The position numbers and the translations under genes were made by a program. 64,000 nt of DNA from Corylus avellana (Eukaryota; Streptophyta; Magnoliopsida; Fagales; Betulaceae): NCBI RefSeq assembly GCF_901000735.1, contig NC_081541.1:33374060-33438059 (forward strand), read 5' to 3'. Numbering within the stretch: the first letter of the stretch is position 1; each line of letters starts with the position of its first letter. Shown piece by piece: positions 1-11,749 of the stretch. A model generated the notes under the pieces. It had not been told where the DNA came from. It ran no database searches and worked only from the letters and a program-made list of their open reading frames with translations.

Positions 1-2035
1 GTAACCCTTAACCCCTTTCCCATATCTGAGAAAGACATGTTGTCTAGACTTTGGATCAAGCTTCAATCGTTCTTCATTAGGTATGTGCACATAGGTTGGA
101 CAACTAAATACTCTTAAACCAAAGTAATCTATCTCATTACTTGTCCACTCCTCCTCTGCAACTTTCCCATCTAGTGCTATCCTCGGTGACCTGTTGACTA
201 AGTAGCATGCTATACTGACTGCATCTGCTCAGAAAATCTTTGCAAGCCCAGCATTCAACCTAAGACATCGTGTTCTCTCTGCAGTAGACCTGTTCATCCT
301 TTCTGCCACATCATTTTGCTGTGGTGTCTTGCGTACTGTGAAATGTCTCTTTATACCATGCTGCTAGCAGAAATCTTTGAACTCATTGTTTGTGTACTTA
401 TTGCCATTATTAGTCTTGAGGCACTTAACCTTCTTCCCTGTCTGGTTCTCCACTTCAGCTTTCCACAACTTGAACTTGGCAAACGTCTTTGATTTGTGCC
501 ACATGAAGTACACCTAATTTTTTTTTGGAAAAGTCATCAATAAAAATAACGAAATACAAATGTCCTCCCCGTGACGCTGCCCTCACTGGTCCCCAAACAT
601 CTAAATGAACATAATCCAGAATACCCTCTGTCGTGTGTGGCTATCTTGAATTGTACCCAATTCTACTTCCTTAGAACATAGAACTTACAGAAATCAAGCT
701 TGCACATTTTAACACCCTTCAACATATTTCTCTTATGAAGCTCCAACATACCTCGCTCACTCATATGACCTAACCGCATATGCCACAAAACAATACAATT
801 AGACTTAGACTCCACAGAGGTGACTCCACCTACATTTGTATTTCCTAACAGTTTATAAATATTCTTAGAACTTTTCTACCCCTTCATCACTACCATCGCA
901 CCCTTAGTTACCTTCATTACTCCACCTTTAGTTACCTTCATCACTGCCAAATGAAATCAGATTCTTTTCCATTTCTGGTACATGTCTAACATCACATAAC
1001 GTTCATATCACACCATCAAACATTTTAATTCTAATATTACCTATGCCAGTAATTTTGCAATGTGCACCATTACCCATAGTAACTATACCAGAATTAACTG
1101 ACTTGTAGGTGTCAAAACAATCTCTATTGGACGTCACGTGAAATGAACATGCTAAGTCCAGAATCCAAGAATTCATAAGATGCTCTGAATTTGGCACAAC
1201 ATAAAGCATATCACCATCAGCATCATTTGAATTGTCTTCTACTACGTTCGCAGATTTTGAGGAGCCTTTGTTCTCGTCGTTTTAATTCTTCTTCCGGTCT
1301 GGACAATCCTGCTTTATGTGCCATTTCTTTCCGCACTTATGGCAATTGATGTCCTTCTGCTTCCTGGACTTTGACCGAGAATTCTTGCCATTCGAACCAC
1401 CCTTGTTACTGCTTCTTCCACACTTCTGGTTACCTTTACAACTATCCATTATTCTTGAGAACTTTCATCATTGATTTTCTTCCTCTGATGAAAAGCCAGT
1501 AGGGCACCTATAACATCCTCTAATTCCAAGGTCTACTTCCCCCATGTCAGAGTTGTAACCAAATTCTCATACGTAGGAGAAGTTTGGAGTTAATTCAATA
1601 GCGTCAACGCCCTGTCTTCATCTTCGAACTTCACATCAACCCTCTTCAGATCTCCGATTATCTGATTGAATGTGTTGATGTGTTGGTTCAGATCCGAGCG
1701 CTCCATCATCTTCAAGCCATACAACCGCTGCTTTAGATAGAGCTTGTTTGTCAATGAATTTGACTTATACTGACTTTTCAGTTTCAACCAAACTGCTGCT
1801 GAAGATTCTTTGTCCATGACGTGATACATCACCTCATCTCCCAAACAAAGCCAAATAGTAGCCACCGCTTTCGCCTCAAGTTCCTTCCAATCTATGTCCG
1901 CCATCCCTTTTGGTTTCGTCCCATATAACGCCTTCACGATCCATTGTTGCACCAACAAATCCTTGACACGTCTCTGCCATAACCCGAAATTACCGGATCC
2001 ATCAACTTCATCACGTCGAATTTCGCAAAAGATGT
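1..2035 (-). pseudogene. Copia (TNT1-like) gag-pol fragment, decayed
   Basis: Read on the minus strand this holds, in order, a Copia gag segment (about 1590-2035, with LWLGDEVMYHVMDKES-like text seen as WLCLGDEVMYHVMDKES), a CCHC zinc knuckle (CHKCGKKWHIKQDC, about 1303-1350), a retropepsin region (WILDLACSFHVTSNRD, about 1003-1209; the active-site Asp is kept but the next residue is Leu) and an integrase core whose TPQQNDVAERMNRS motif lies near 300. This order is that of TNT1-type Ty1/copia polyproteins. Several stops interrupt it, for example TAA after the zinc knuckle (about 1282) and TGA after the protease segment (about 999), and the frame shifts between blocks, so it is not functional. 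Reverse transcriptase and RNase H would lie left of the window. A primer-binding-like site (TATCAGAACC on the minus strand, 2061-2070) precedes the LTR at 2075-2209, which makes that LTR its 5' LTR. Confidence 0.85.
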
Positions 2036-2074
2036 GCAGATTCTAGCCATCATATAGCTAGGTTCTGATACTAG

Positions 2075-2209
2075 TGTTGCGTGCTTTTGGGCCTATCTCA
2101 ACCTCAAAAAGTAGCTAGAAAAAAAGCTAGCTCAAGAGGTGAGGCTTTCCCTCACACTTATAAATTGACCACCAGCCCCTTCCACAACCGATGTGGAATA
2201 ACCCCAACA
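2075..2209 (-). repeat. Short Copia/TRIM LTR (5' LTR of the fragment at 1-2074)
   Basis: A 135-bp sequence with TGTTG at one end and CAACA at the other, the standard LTR termini. On its minus-strand 3' side it is followed by a TATCAGAACC primer-binding-like site and Copia gag. Close copies lie at 2312-2402 plus 13677-13708 (split), 13814-13932, and 16736-16854. It is unusually short for a coding Copia element. Confidence 0.75.
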
Positions 2210-2402
2210 ATCATCCCTTACACATTGTGCCCTGGGTCAGAGCACTGACATCCCGTTTCTCCCGTAAACTATTGGGCCAAGACTTGTTGTGAACCTAGTC
2301 TCTAATACCAGTGTTGGGTGGTCTTGGGCATCTCTCAACCCCAAAAGCTAGCTCAAGAGGTGAGCTTTTCCTCATACTTATAAACTAACTACCAGCCCCT
2401 TC
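2210..2402 (-). mobile_element. TRIM-like miniature internal region and split LTR (left part)
   Basis: 2210-2311 is a non-coding internal segment of about 100 bp carrying on the minus strand a PBS-like TGGTATTAGAG next to the LTR at 2312 and a purine-rich side next to the LTR at 2209. From 2312 (TGTTGGGTGG) a second LTR copy begins. It breaks at 2402 where the gypsy element starts and resumes at 13677. LTR, about 100 bp of non-coding DNA, then LTR is the layout of terminal-repeat retrotransposons in miniature (TRIM). Confidence 0.7.
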
Positions 2403-3509
2403 TGATAAACGCCGAATGTTGCACATTCAAGCCCCTTAATTTACATATGCTAATTCCTTAGCATTGTTATTTGTTTGATTTTGTTTTGTTTTTATGTTTC
2501 AGGTCTCATTTGACAAACCATTAGAAATTGGGCTTAAAAGGACAACAAGTTGAGCATTTTGGATCGAGGATCGATCGTAGCACTCCTGGGATCGAGCACA
2601 GGAATGCTCGAGTGTTTGCGGCCAGGGATCGAGTGCATGCCTGCGCTTGTGCGCACAACAGCCAAGCTCGAGCGCACTGCGCTCAAGCGCACAAAACCTC
2701 GGATCGAGCGCACTCGGGCGTGTGAAGCTTAGAAGATCATGAGCGGCTAAACCCAATTGTGGGGTATTGATGTAACCCTTTCCAAGTACAATGGTATGAT
2801 TGTATTTAATTTCTAGTTTTTCTATTTATGCATGTTGATTGTATAACTATGAAGATTGCTACAATTGATTTCTGCTCTTCATATTAAATGCAATTGTTCT
2901 TTAATTCCAATTCAATATTAGTAAAATTATTATCTTGACTTAGAAATTATTTTACTATTATTGAACTCAAATCTGTCTTATTTTCTGTGATTATAAGAAT
3001 GATGGTTATACAATGGTTCTTAATTGGCATGCAATCAATAGGGTTAGATAGACCATACCTAGGAAAGATGGATCGTACTACACCCTAGTTTAGTGTAATT
3101 TAGGTAGACGATCCGTGCCAACCGAAGATTGGTTATGCTATTCCATTGATTGTATGAAATTATTTTTATATGTTTTCTTGTTTAATTTATAACATGCATA
3201 GAAAGAATTGCTAGAATTAAATATGGTTAACCATTGATGTGCGGATAGTGGTGAAATCAATACCCTACTCTCTCTCTCTCTCTCATATATTTACTTCCTT
3301 TATTTCCGTTTATTTTATGCACTTTAAATTCACACAAACAAATCACTCTCTTTTAATTAAGTTAACTTTGATATTTTAATTTTGATAATTAAACTCCAGC
3401 AGTCCTTGAGGTTCGACACCCTCTCTATAGCCGTATCCTATAAAGATTCGTCCTATTGCAAATGGTTATTTTTATAATTGATATTTTTGGTCACAAAAAC
3501 ACCACACCA
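2403..3509 (+). repeat. Athila-like 5' LTR with internal deletion
   Basis: 1107 bp, TGATAAACGCC to CACCACACCA. Compared with the 3' LTR it lacks about 189 bp (equivalent of about 12709-12897), joined at a short TGTG microhomology around 2721-2724. The missing piece contains the TATAAATA box. A short GC-rich insertion and a longer TC microsatellite (near 3270-3284) are other differences. Confidence 0.85.
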
Positions 3510-3515
3510 AATTTT

Positions 3516-3533
3516 TGGTGCTGTTGCCGGGGA
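3516..3533 (+). other. Primer-binding site (tRNA-Asp type)
   Basis: TGGTGCTGTTGCCGGGGA, a few bases after the 5' LTR, differs slightly from the TGGCGCCGTTGCCGGGGA site of many plant gypsy elements thought to be primed by tRNA-Asp. Confidence 0.75.
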
Positions 3534-3689
3534 CTGCTTAACGGTTTCATTATCTAAATTTAAGGATTGATTTTAGCTTAATAATTTATTTTTCTTTTTT
3601 AAGTTGCTAATTTTAATTCTGTTGTGTGTTTGATTTTTATTTTTTTTAAAGAATTTGCAAATAGGGCCGTAGCTGCCTTCTCTATGACT

Positions 3690-3815
3690 ATGATCGAGCG
3701 CATGGATGCATTTCAGCAGGAATCAAGCTAGCAGCGCTCAAGCCCTCTTCTGCTGCACTTGCACCCATCTGCGGCAGTACGCTCGAGCGCACCTTGCCGT
3801 GCGATCGAGCGCACT
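3690..3815 (+). repeat. TCGAGCGCA-type motif cluster before gag
   Basis: At least four copies of a GATCGAGCGCA / GCTCGAGCGCAC motif within about 125 bp of the gypsy leader. The same motif clusters in the LTRs and after pol. Function unknown. Confidence 0.55.
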
Positions 3816-3927
3816 TACGGCAACCTGCATCCAGAACCCTGAGTGCATCTAAGGCCATTTGTGAGCTTTGTTTGTTTTATGTTTTAAGCTTATTTTCTTC
3901 TGTTCTTTTTAAATTTCTGTTTAGTTT

Positions 3928-5432
3928 ATGCTAGGTCGTCGTTCTTTGTCTTTTCCATTAATTTCTTGGGACCTTGAAATTGAACGCACTCTTAGACAAA
4001 TTAGATCCCAAAAGAACCCTAAATTGCTAGAAGAGTGTTCCACTGAGACCATGGGAGACGGTAACCACGTAGCTTTGCAAGATCATTATCTTCCTACCAC
4101 TTACACTACTCCCACATGCCTCTGGCTGCCGGAAATTACGGCAACCCATTATGAAATTAAGCCCAGCACTATACGAAGTTTACTTTCATTCTTAGGGCTT
4201 AGCACTAAAAATCCTTATGACTTCCTCAGTGATTTCGAAGCAATTTGTGACACCATTAAAATGAACGGATTCACTAAGGATGCCCTAAGGATGCGTCTTT
4301 TTCCTTTCTCCTTAAAGGAAAGCCAAACATTGGTTCTAGTCCTTAACACCCAACTCTATCACTTCTTGGGCTCAATTGCAACAAGAATTTCTTAAGAAGT
4401 ACTTTCCCATAGGAATGACCAGTGACACTAGGAGAGCTATCACTAGTTTCTCCCAATATGAGGGAGAAGATTTCCATGAGACTTGGGATAGGCTATAGAG
4501 CTTGCTTAGATCATGTCCACACCACGTTGTCCCAAAATGGCAGCTAGTGCAGTGTTTTTATGATGGCCTAACAAAGTCCAATAAAAAAATGGTGGATGCA
4601 TCATGTGGGGGAACTTTCATGTTAAAAAGTGAAGATGAAGCATGGGCTATGTTTGAAAATTTGAGTAACAATTCTCTTCAGCAGGTTTCCACCAGACGAA
4701 GGGCACCAGCACCTAAAGCAATCAAGACAGAGAGTTTGTATGAAGCAGGCCATCCCCAAAATGTGGCTAACCAAGTAGTTGAGGCTATCACCAAGAAGCT
4801 AGACCAATGGATGATTGCTGGTTTTGCCCCTAATGCTGCTAACACACACAAACACACTACCTGAACCATGTTCATTCTGTTCTAGTACTATGCATCATGT
4901 AAATAACTGCCCTGTTATGGGAAATTATACTGATATTGCTTATGAGCAGGTGAATGCAGCTTTCTCCAGACCGAGAAATGATCCGTACTCCAATACCTAC
5001 AACCCAGGGTGGAGAAATCATCTAAATTTCTCATGGAAGAATGCACATTTAGGCAACTCAGCCCCAAGGACACATAATCAAGCTCAATCCAACAGGCAGC
5101 CCTATCAACCTCAGTCCACTTACCAGCCACCACAGCAGCAATACCAGGCCGCAGAGTCTAATCTGGAGGATCGGGTGCTCAAAATAATGAGTGAGCTGGC
5201 GGGCGAGATAAAGCAGACGATCAAAGCTCAAGAGGAAATAGTAAACTCACACTCCAAATCCATTGTCAAGCTAGAAGCTCAAGTCGGACAACTTGCCAAC
5301 ACCCTCAATAGAAGAGACGAAGGAAAGCTTCCGAGTCAGCCGGTGGTAAATCCTAAGAGGCACTACATGGTAGATGTCATACCATCAGCAAGTTCAAGCC
5401 AACACCAGTTTGAGAAGCGGAAGAATAGTTGA
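3928..5432 (+). pseudogene. Athila-like gag, broken
   Basis: The likely gag start is the ATG at 4051 (MGDGNHVALQDHY) or one upstream at 3928. The capsid-like part continues to about 4330, where a frameshift moves the homologous text (LQQEFLKKYFPIGMTSDTRR, 4370-4430) to another frame. An in-frame TAG follows near 4498. The next part (4502-4864) reads CFYDGLTKSNKKMVDAS, typical of plant gypsy Gag. A second frame change precedes the CCHC knuckle CSFCSSTMHHVNNC (about 4869-4910) and a Gln/Pro-rich stretch followed by a predicted helical segment (about 5160-5320). A last shift near 5380 joins the protease frame. The family role is packaging of element RNA in virus-like particles; this copy cannot make intact Gag. 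Confidence 0.8.
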
Positions 5433-8400
5433 CAATCATGTGGAGGAGAAGAAGGATGAGCACACGGAGGTTGCACAGAATCTGCAGAATGATAAATGCA
5501 AGCAAGTAAGCAATGAGGCTTCGTCATCAATAGCACCCACTCCAGAGATTCCATATGAGCCACGGACCCCCTTCCTAGAACGTCTTAAGGCACTGTCCCA
5601 CTTTGGGAAACAAGGAGAGAAAATACAAGGAATAATGGAAATGTTTAAACAGGTGAAAATCAACCTCCCTCTTCTTGATGCCATCGCACAAGTGCCTGCT
5701 TATGCCAAGTTCCTTAAAGACTTGTGTACTCAAAAGCGGAAGACCAGGAATAACATCCCCAAGAAACTCCTTCTAATTGAGCAAGTGAGTTCACTGATTA
5801 GGCATAACACTCCTCCGAAGTTCAAGGATCCCGAGGCTCCTACAATTTCATGCATCATCAGAAAAAGGGAGATTGATAAGGCACTCTTAGATATGGGAGC
5901 TGGTGTGAATTTACTTCCATATTCAGTATATCAGCAGCTCGGCCTAGGGGAGCTGAATCCTACCACAGTGATTCTGCAACTAGCTGATCGTTCTATTAAG
6001 AAGCCTAGAGGGATTGTTGAAGATGTGATCATCTAGGTGGATAAGTTTTTCTTCCTAGTTGACTTTATAGTGCTTGACACCAAGCCTGGTTCCTGTCATC
6101 CTTGGACGTCCCTTCCTAGCCACAGCGAATGCATGTATCAACTGTCGAACTGGAGTCATGGAAATCTCAGTTGGCAATATGAAGGTTCGGTTGAATATCT
6201 TTACTGTATTTCAGCATGCTCCTGACCAGAATGAGTGTTTCTTTTTGGACAGCGTTGAAGAATATGTAGAAGATTCACTACCCAGTCTCCTGACAAAGGA
6301 TCCAGTGGAAGCTTGCTTGAATTACTTCGACTTTGAAGAATTCAACACCGACCAGTACATCAAAGAGGTTCATGATTTGCTAGAAACGGCTGCAAGTGCA
6401 GATTTCCATCCATGGAAAGTAGTAAAGGAGCCCTTACATGTGACATCAAGCACTCCCCCTGTTCTTTCTCTATTGTCCCCACCGAAGCTCGAGTTGAAGC
6501 CCCTACCAACAAAGCTCAAGTATGCATTTCTTGGGTCTAACAACACTCTGCCAGTTATCATTGCTTCCAACCTACTAAAGGACCAAGAAGACAGTCTGCT
6601 CACAGTGTTAAAGAAGTACAAAGAGACCATAGGATGGACCGTGGCAGATTTGAAAGGCATCGACCCCTCTATCTGTATGCACCAGATCCATTTGGAAGAA
6701 GATGCTCGACCCTCCTGTGAGGCACAGCGCCGGTTGAATCCTAGCATGAAAGAGGAAGTGATGAAAGAGGTAGTTAAGTTACTTGATGCAGGCATCATCT
6801 ACCCTATCTCAGATAGCAAATGGGTGAGCCCCACTCAAGTAGTTCCAAAGAAATCCGACATCACTGTTGTGGAGAATTTTGCTGGAGAGTTGGTTCCACT
6901 GTGCACAACCATGGAATGGCGTGTCTGTATCGACTATCGGAAGATCAATTCCCATACTCGGAAGGATCACTTCCCGCTCCCATTCATTGATCAAATTTTG
7001 GAGCGTCTTGCTGGCCAAAGCTACTATTGCTTCTTAGACGGCTATTCCGGGTATAATCAGGTTGCAGTTGACCCCCAAGACCAAGAGAAGACGACGTTCA
7101 CATGTCCATTCGGCACCTTTACTTACCGACGCATGCCCTTAGGCTTATGCAATGCACCTGCCACATTCCAGAGATGTATGATGTCTATCTTCTCCAAGAT
7201 GGTGGAGAAATTTTTGGAGGTATTTATGGATGACTTTTCTGTTTTTGGATCTTCTTTCGATAACTGTCTCCATAATCTTTCACTTGTGCTTCAATGTTGC
7301 AAAGAAACTAACCTGATTCAAAGTTTGGAGAAGAGCTACTTCATGGTGCAGGAAGGTATAGTTTTGGGCCATATAGTGTCCAAAAGAGGTATTGAGGTGG
7401 ACTGGGCTAAAGTTGAGCTAATTGAAAATCTACCGCCGCCCACTTCAGTGAAGCAGATCCGTTCTTTCCTAAGGAATGCTGGCTTCTATCGCCGCTTCAT
7501 TAAGGACTTCAGTAAAAGTTCCAATCCCTTATGTAACTTGCTTGCTAAGGACACCCCTTTCACCTTTGATGAAGCATGTCACGATGCATTCCAGCAGCTT
7601 CGGTCTTTGTTATCTTCTACCCCCATCCTGTAGCCTCCTGACTGGTCTTTGCCCTTTGAAATCATGTGTGATGCGTCCGACTATGCTGTGGGTGCAATTT
7701 TGGGACAACGGGTAGGCAAGCTTCCTCATGTCGTTTATTACGCTAGCAAGACTCTCATGGATGCTCAAGTTAGTTACACAACCACCGAGAAAGAATTGCT
7801 AGCTGTGGTCTTTGCTCTGGATAAATTCCGCTCATATCTTCTGGGATCAAAGGTTATCATTTTTTCTAATCATGCTGCTCTGCGACATTTGCTGGCCAAG
7901 AAGGAAACAAAGCCACGATTGATCCGCTGGATACTCCTTCTGCAAGAATTTGATATTGAGATTCGGGACAAGAAGGGCACTGAGAATGTTGTTGTCGACC
8001 ATCTATCACAACTTTTATTGGAGACACCCCAGCCGGTTCCTATTCATGACTCGTTCCTAGATGAGCAATTATTTAAAATCACTTCGAGAAATTCGCTATG
8101 GTATGCCGATATGGTCAATTATCTAGCTACAGGACGGATTCCTTCTCATTGGTCTAAGCAAGATAAGGACCGCTTCTTCAAGCAAATTCGATTCTATTTT
8201 TGGGAAGATCCGGAGTTGTTCAAGTATTGTGCTGATCAGATCATCCGACACTGTGTCCCTGAGATTGAATTTTCCAGTATTCTCACATTCTGTCACTCTC
8301 TAGCTTGTGGAGGGCATTTCAGTGCCAAGAAGCCAACAGCCAAGGTTCTACAATGCGGATTCACATGGCCCACCTTGTTCAAAGATGCCTATGAATTCTG

Positions 8401-9399
8401 TTGAGTTTGTGAGAGATGTCAACGCCTAGGAGCTATGTCTCGGAGGGACATGATGCCATTGAACCCCATCCTCATTGTCGAGATTTTTGATGTCTGGGGT
8501 ATCGACTTCATGGGACCCTTCCGCCCATCTTGTGGATATGAGTACATTTTGGTATGAGTGGATTATGTCTCTAAGTGGGTAGAAGCCATTGCCACAAAGA
8601 CCAATGATCACAAGGTTGTGGTGAAGTTCCTCCAAGCCAACATTTTCAGCAGATTTGGTACTCCTCGGCCTATCATCAGCGATAGAGGTAGACACTTTTG
8701 CAACCAGCTCTTCAAAGCCTTGCTTTCAAGTACTCCGTCACACACAAGGTAGCCACTCCCTACCATCCTCAAACAAGTGGCCCAGTGGAAGTTTCTAACC
8801 GGGAGATTAAGCACATTCTGGAGAAGACAGTTCGGCCAGACCGAAAGGATTGGTCCTTGCACCTCAATGATGCATTATGGGCCTACCGCACAGCTTACAA
8901 AACCCCCATTGGAATGTCTCCCTATAGGCTGGCATATGGCAAGGCGTGTCACCTCCTTGTGGAATTAGAACACAAGGCTCTGTGGGCAATCAAGCAGTTC
9001 AATTTTGACATGCAAGCAGCCGGTTCCGACCGGAAACTTCAGTTGACAGAGTTGGAGGAGCTGCGACGAGATGCCTATGATAGTGCTTGCCTTAATAAGG
9101 AGCGGACTAAGGCTTTTCATGACAAACATATCTTGCCCAAGACATTTGTACCAGACCAGAAAGTATGGCTCTTCAATTCCAAACTTTGGCTTTTCCCTGG
9201 GAAGCTCCGCTTCAGATGGGACGGCCCCTTCATAGTTACCTCTGTGTCGCCCCATGGCATAGTCAAATTGCGAGACCCAAAGGATGGCACTCTGTTCAAG
9301 GTGAACAGTCAAAGGTTAAAGCCCTGCATCCAGAACTTCGAGCTAGGTACAGACGTGGAATATGTCGATTTGACGAATCCCGTCTACTTTTTTGATTAA
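5374..9399 (+). pseudogene. Athila-like pol: protease, RT, RNase H, integrase, broken
   Basis: Protease: LLDMGAGVNLLP at about 5884-5920, active-site Asp at 5890-5892. A TAG at 6034-6036 and a frame change follow. Reverse transcriptase 6074-7630: WRVCIDYRKIN, LDGYSGYNQVAVDP, and the catalytic FMDD at 7223-7234. A TAG at 7631-7633 separates RT from RNase H, which reads [14 protein letters not shown] (about 7667) and [17 protein letters not shown]. Integrase has the zinc-binding region ([11 protein letters not shown] to CERCQR) with a TGA at 8402-8404, another TGA near 8556, core text WGIDFMGPF and [12 protein letters not shown], a frame change near 8720, then [20 protein letters not shown] and a C-terminal domain to TAA at 9397-9399. 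All catalytic motifs are recognisable but at least four stops and two frame changes inactivate it. Confidence 0.88.
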
Positions 9400-9414
9400 G
9401 GCACTGGCACCCTA

Positions 9415-9645
9415 GGCTGGAGCGCACCTACTGTGAGCTCAATCCCAGACCACGGGCCTGCGCTCAAGCCCACCATGAGTGGGATTGAGGGGGCAGACGC
9501 TCCACACTTAACACACACTTGCACGAATGCGCTCGAGCGCACCTTCAGGAGCACTCGAGCGTACTCCCACCCATCCATTCCACCCTCTGTGCAAGTACGA
9601 TCGAGCGCACGCTAGTGCCGCTCAAGCACACTCGTTCAGAGGCCT
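9415..9645 (+). repeat. TCGAGCGCA-type motif cluster after pol
   Basis: About seven imperfect copies of CTCGAGCGCACC / GATCGAGCGCAC between the pol stop and a C-rich stretch. An equivalent cluster follows the pol fragment at 16046-16260. Confidence 0.55.
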
Positions 9646-10199
9646 CACGTGACCTTTTTAGTTCATGACCCCTTTCTTTTCCCCAATTTTCCCCCCCAAG
9701 CGCCGCATATCCTAGCCCCTCAAACACCCCGCAGGCCCACTTCTCTCCCCCACACTGCCCACTGCCACCACACGCCACCTCATAACCGCCACCCACCCTA
9801 CGGCCACCGACCCATCTCCCGCCGCCACCACCTTCCCTCCCCCGCTCTCTTTCTCCCCCTTCCCATCCACTCTTTCCTCCCCCATTCCCCCTTCCCCAAA
9901 ATCCTAACCGTGCCCAATATTCCTTCAATTCTTTTTGTTCAAACAGTGGTCCGTGGGTGCTCAACCACACATGGACTGCTCTATGTTGGTTTTTCTTCTT
10001 TTTGCAAGGGGTTGGGCAGCCGAGCAACGTGGTTTTCGACCACTTTCCTTTTGAGGTACCCACCAGGTGCTCGACAGAAGGCCTCAACGAAGCATCATCA
10101 TGCTTCCGGCCCTCGTTTCCACTTTCCGGTCTTCCCCTGCTTGGGATACCACCCCCGAGGCCTCATCCTAGCCGTTACCTTGCCGTGGGAAGCAACTGA
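9646..10199 (+). other. C-rich spacer between pol and third coding region
   Basis: Very C/T-rich between about 9680 and 9900 (runs of CCCCC and CCACC). Long open frames exist on both strands here only because of composition. No domain is recognisable. Confidence 0.4.
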
Positions 10200-11132
10200 A
10201 GCTTATCTTGGAGACATCATTTGTCGTCAACACCGTCTTCCAAAGCCTCCAAGCAACAAAGTGGGCGGTCAAAGAATGCAGACGGCGCGGCCTCATCGCC
10301 CTGTTCTAGCCAGTCAACCCCGTTGCTTACGAAAGGCTGGTCTGGGAATTTTATGCCCATCTCACCTTTGACTGTACTCGGCTGGGCATCCTCTCTTCAT
10401 CGGTGGCGGGCATGGCCATTGACCTGACCACCGACGACATTTCTGCTGCTTTGCAATGTTCTCATGATTGCCCGTCTGACATTTGGCTCCCCTCGATACT
10501 CAGACCTACCGTCTGATCTCACATTGCAATTTATTGTGGACGACATCTGCCTCGGCCGTTATACCGATGATCTCCGCAATTGTACAAGCAAGGTCTTGCT
10601 GCCTTCCCGACTTTGGTTCGTGAATTTCATTTTGCAGAGGAATATGTGTCCCTTTGGACACAAAACACAGTGGCGCGGCCCCTTCCTTGCGGCCCTCTAT
10701 GCCTTTCAAAGAGGCTTTTGGATTTCCATCCTCAGCTCATTTGGGATCAAATACACAAATTTTGGGACTGGGCGATTGTGCGCTGCACTCAGGGGTCGTC
10801 ATCATGGGGACTTCCCTTCCTTTTTCTCATCACCCAGATCCTTTAGACCCGAGGCATTGAGGGTACACCCGCTGATGGGCCTATTTCTGCTCACCCTCAG
10901 TTTGGCCTAATCCAGTGGAACCAGAGCTATTCCCACATGCCAAGACAACATCGGGAGCCCGCAGCAGCTGAGGTCGTTAGGGAGGCTGATGGGCCTACAC
11001 ACGATGAGCCACCTACAGCTGAGCCGGTAGACAGAGAGGGAGCGGTAGCGACCGTCACTCTGACCATGTCACACTATGAATCGCTTCAGAAAGAACTGCG
11101 GGACCTCCGATATGAGCTTGCTACCTAGAGGG
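10200..11132 (+). pseudogene. Athila-type third coding region (putative plant transposon protein), broken
   Basis: In one frame from about 10259 the text WAVKECRRRGLIALF, a TAG, then AYERLVWEFYAHLTFDCTRL and MAIDLTTDDISAAL resembles the 'putative plant transposon protein' domain found downstream of pol in Athila-type elements. After a TGA near 10516 similarity resumes in another frame at about 10580 (FPTLVREFHFAEEY, FWDWAIVRCTQG, WGLPFLFLITQIL). A final piece 10937-11128 (MPRQHREPAAAEVVREADG, then a predicted coiled coil YESLQKELRDLRYELAT) ends at TAG. The role of this protein is unknown; an envelope-like function has been proposed for Athila but nothing here shows a membrane segment. Assignment is by recalled family resemblance. 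Confidence 0.5.
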
Positions 11133-11709
11133 CGGAGGACAGGAGCTAGGCAGATAAAAGATTTGAAGCCCAGTAAGAACTGTTGCGCGCCATTTTAGCA
11201 CGGCTGCCACCTGATTTAGGGGCATCTTCTTTTGCGCAACAATAATAGGTCAGGTACTTTTATTCCTTGCCTTGCTTTACTGTTTTTTTCCACACACTGA
11301 GGACATTGTGCATTTTAAGTTGGGGGGTGTGGGCATACATGTTAGTTCTGAGCATGCAATTGATTTTCCTGTTGTGATTTGAAATTCATTGATGGGCTTA
11401 ATATGACAAACACATGATCACTTGATTAAGGAATTACAATCGTGATACTCTCATTGGCAGTATGAAATATTACTTGTTCAATTTGAATTTCACAAGCACA
11501 CTAGCATGAGTCTGTGGGGCATAAAATCTAGAATCAATAATGTCTGGTTTTAATATTCGGAATGTAGTTTGGCAACTTAATGGAAAAATAACCTTGCCAT
11601 AAATTAAAAAAAAAAAAACATATGATCATTTGAAACTTTCCACCAAGTAACCGGACCTCTTGCCTCATTAAGCAATGAGTGTTCATGTCAAAAAGTGATA
11701 AGTTTGGTT

Positions 11710-11749
<40 letters not shown>

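Noticed and set aside
5881..9399. Possible endogenous pararetrovirus (caulimovirid) reverse transcriptase
   Set aside because: RT and RNase H could suggest it, but the integrase, LTRs and tRNA-Asp-type PBS mark a Ty3/gypsy retrotransposon.
9545..10371. Long open frames on both strands (180 aa minus, 240 aa plus)
   Set aside because: They lie in C-rich low-complexity DNA of the gypsy 3' region, with Gly/Arg- or Pro/His-rich text and no domain.
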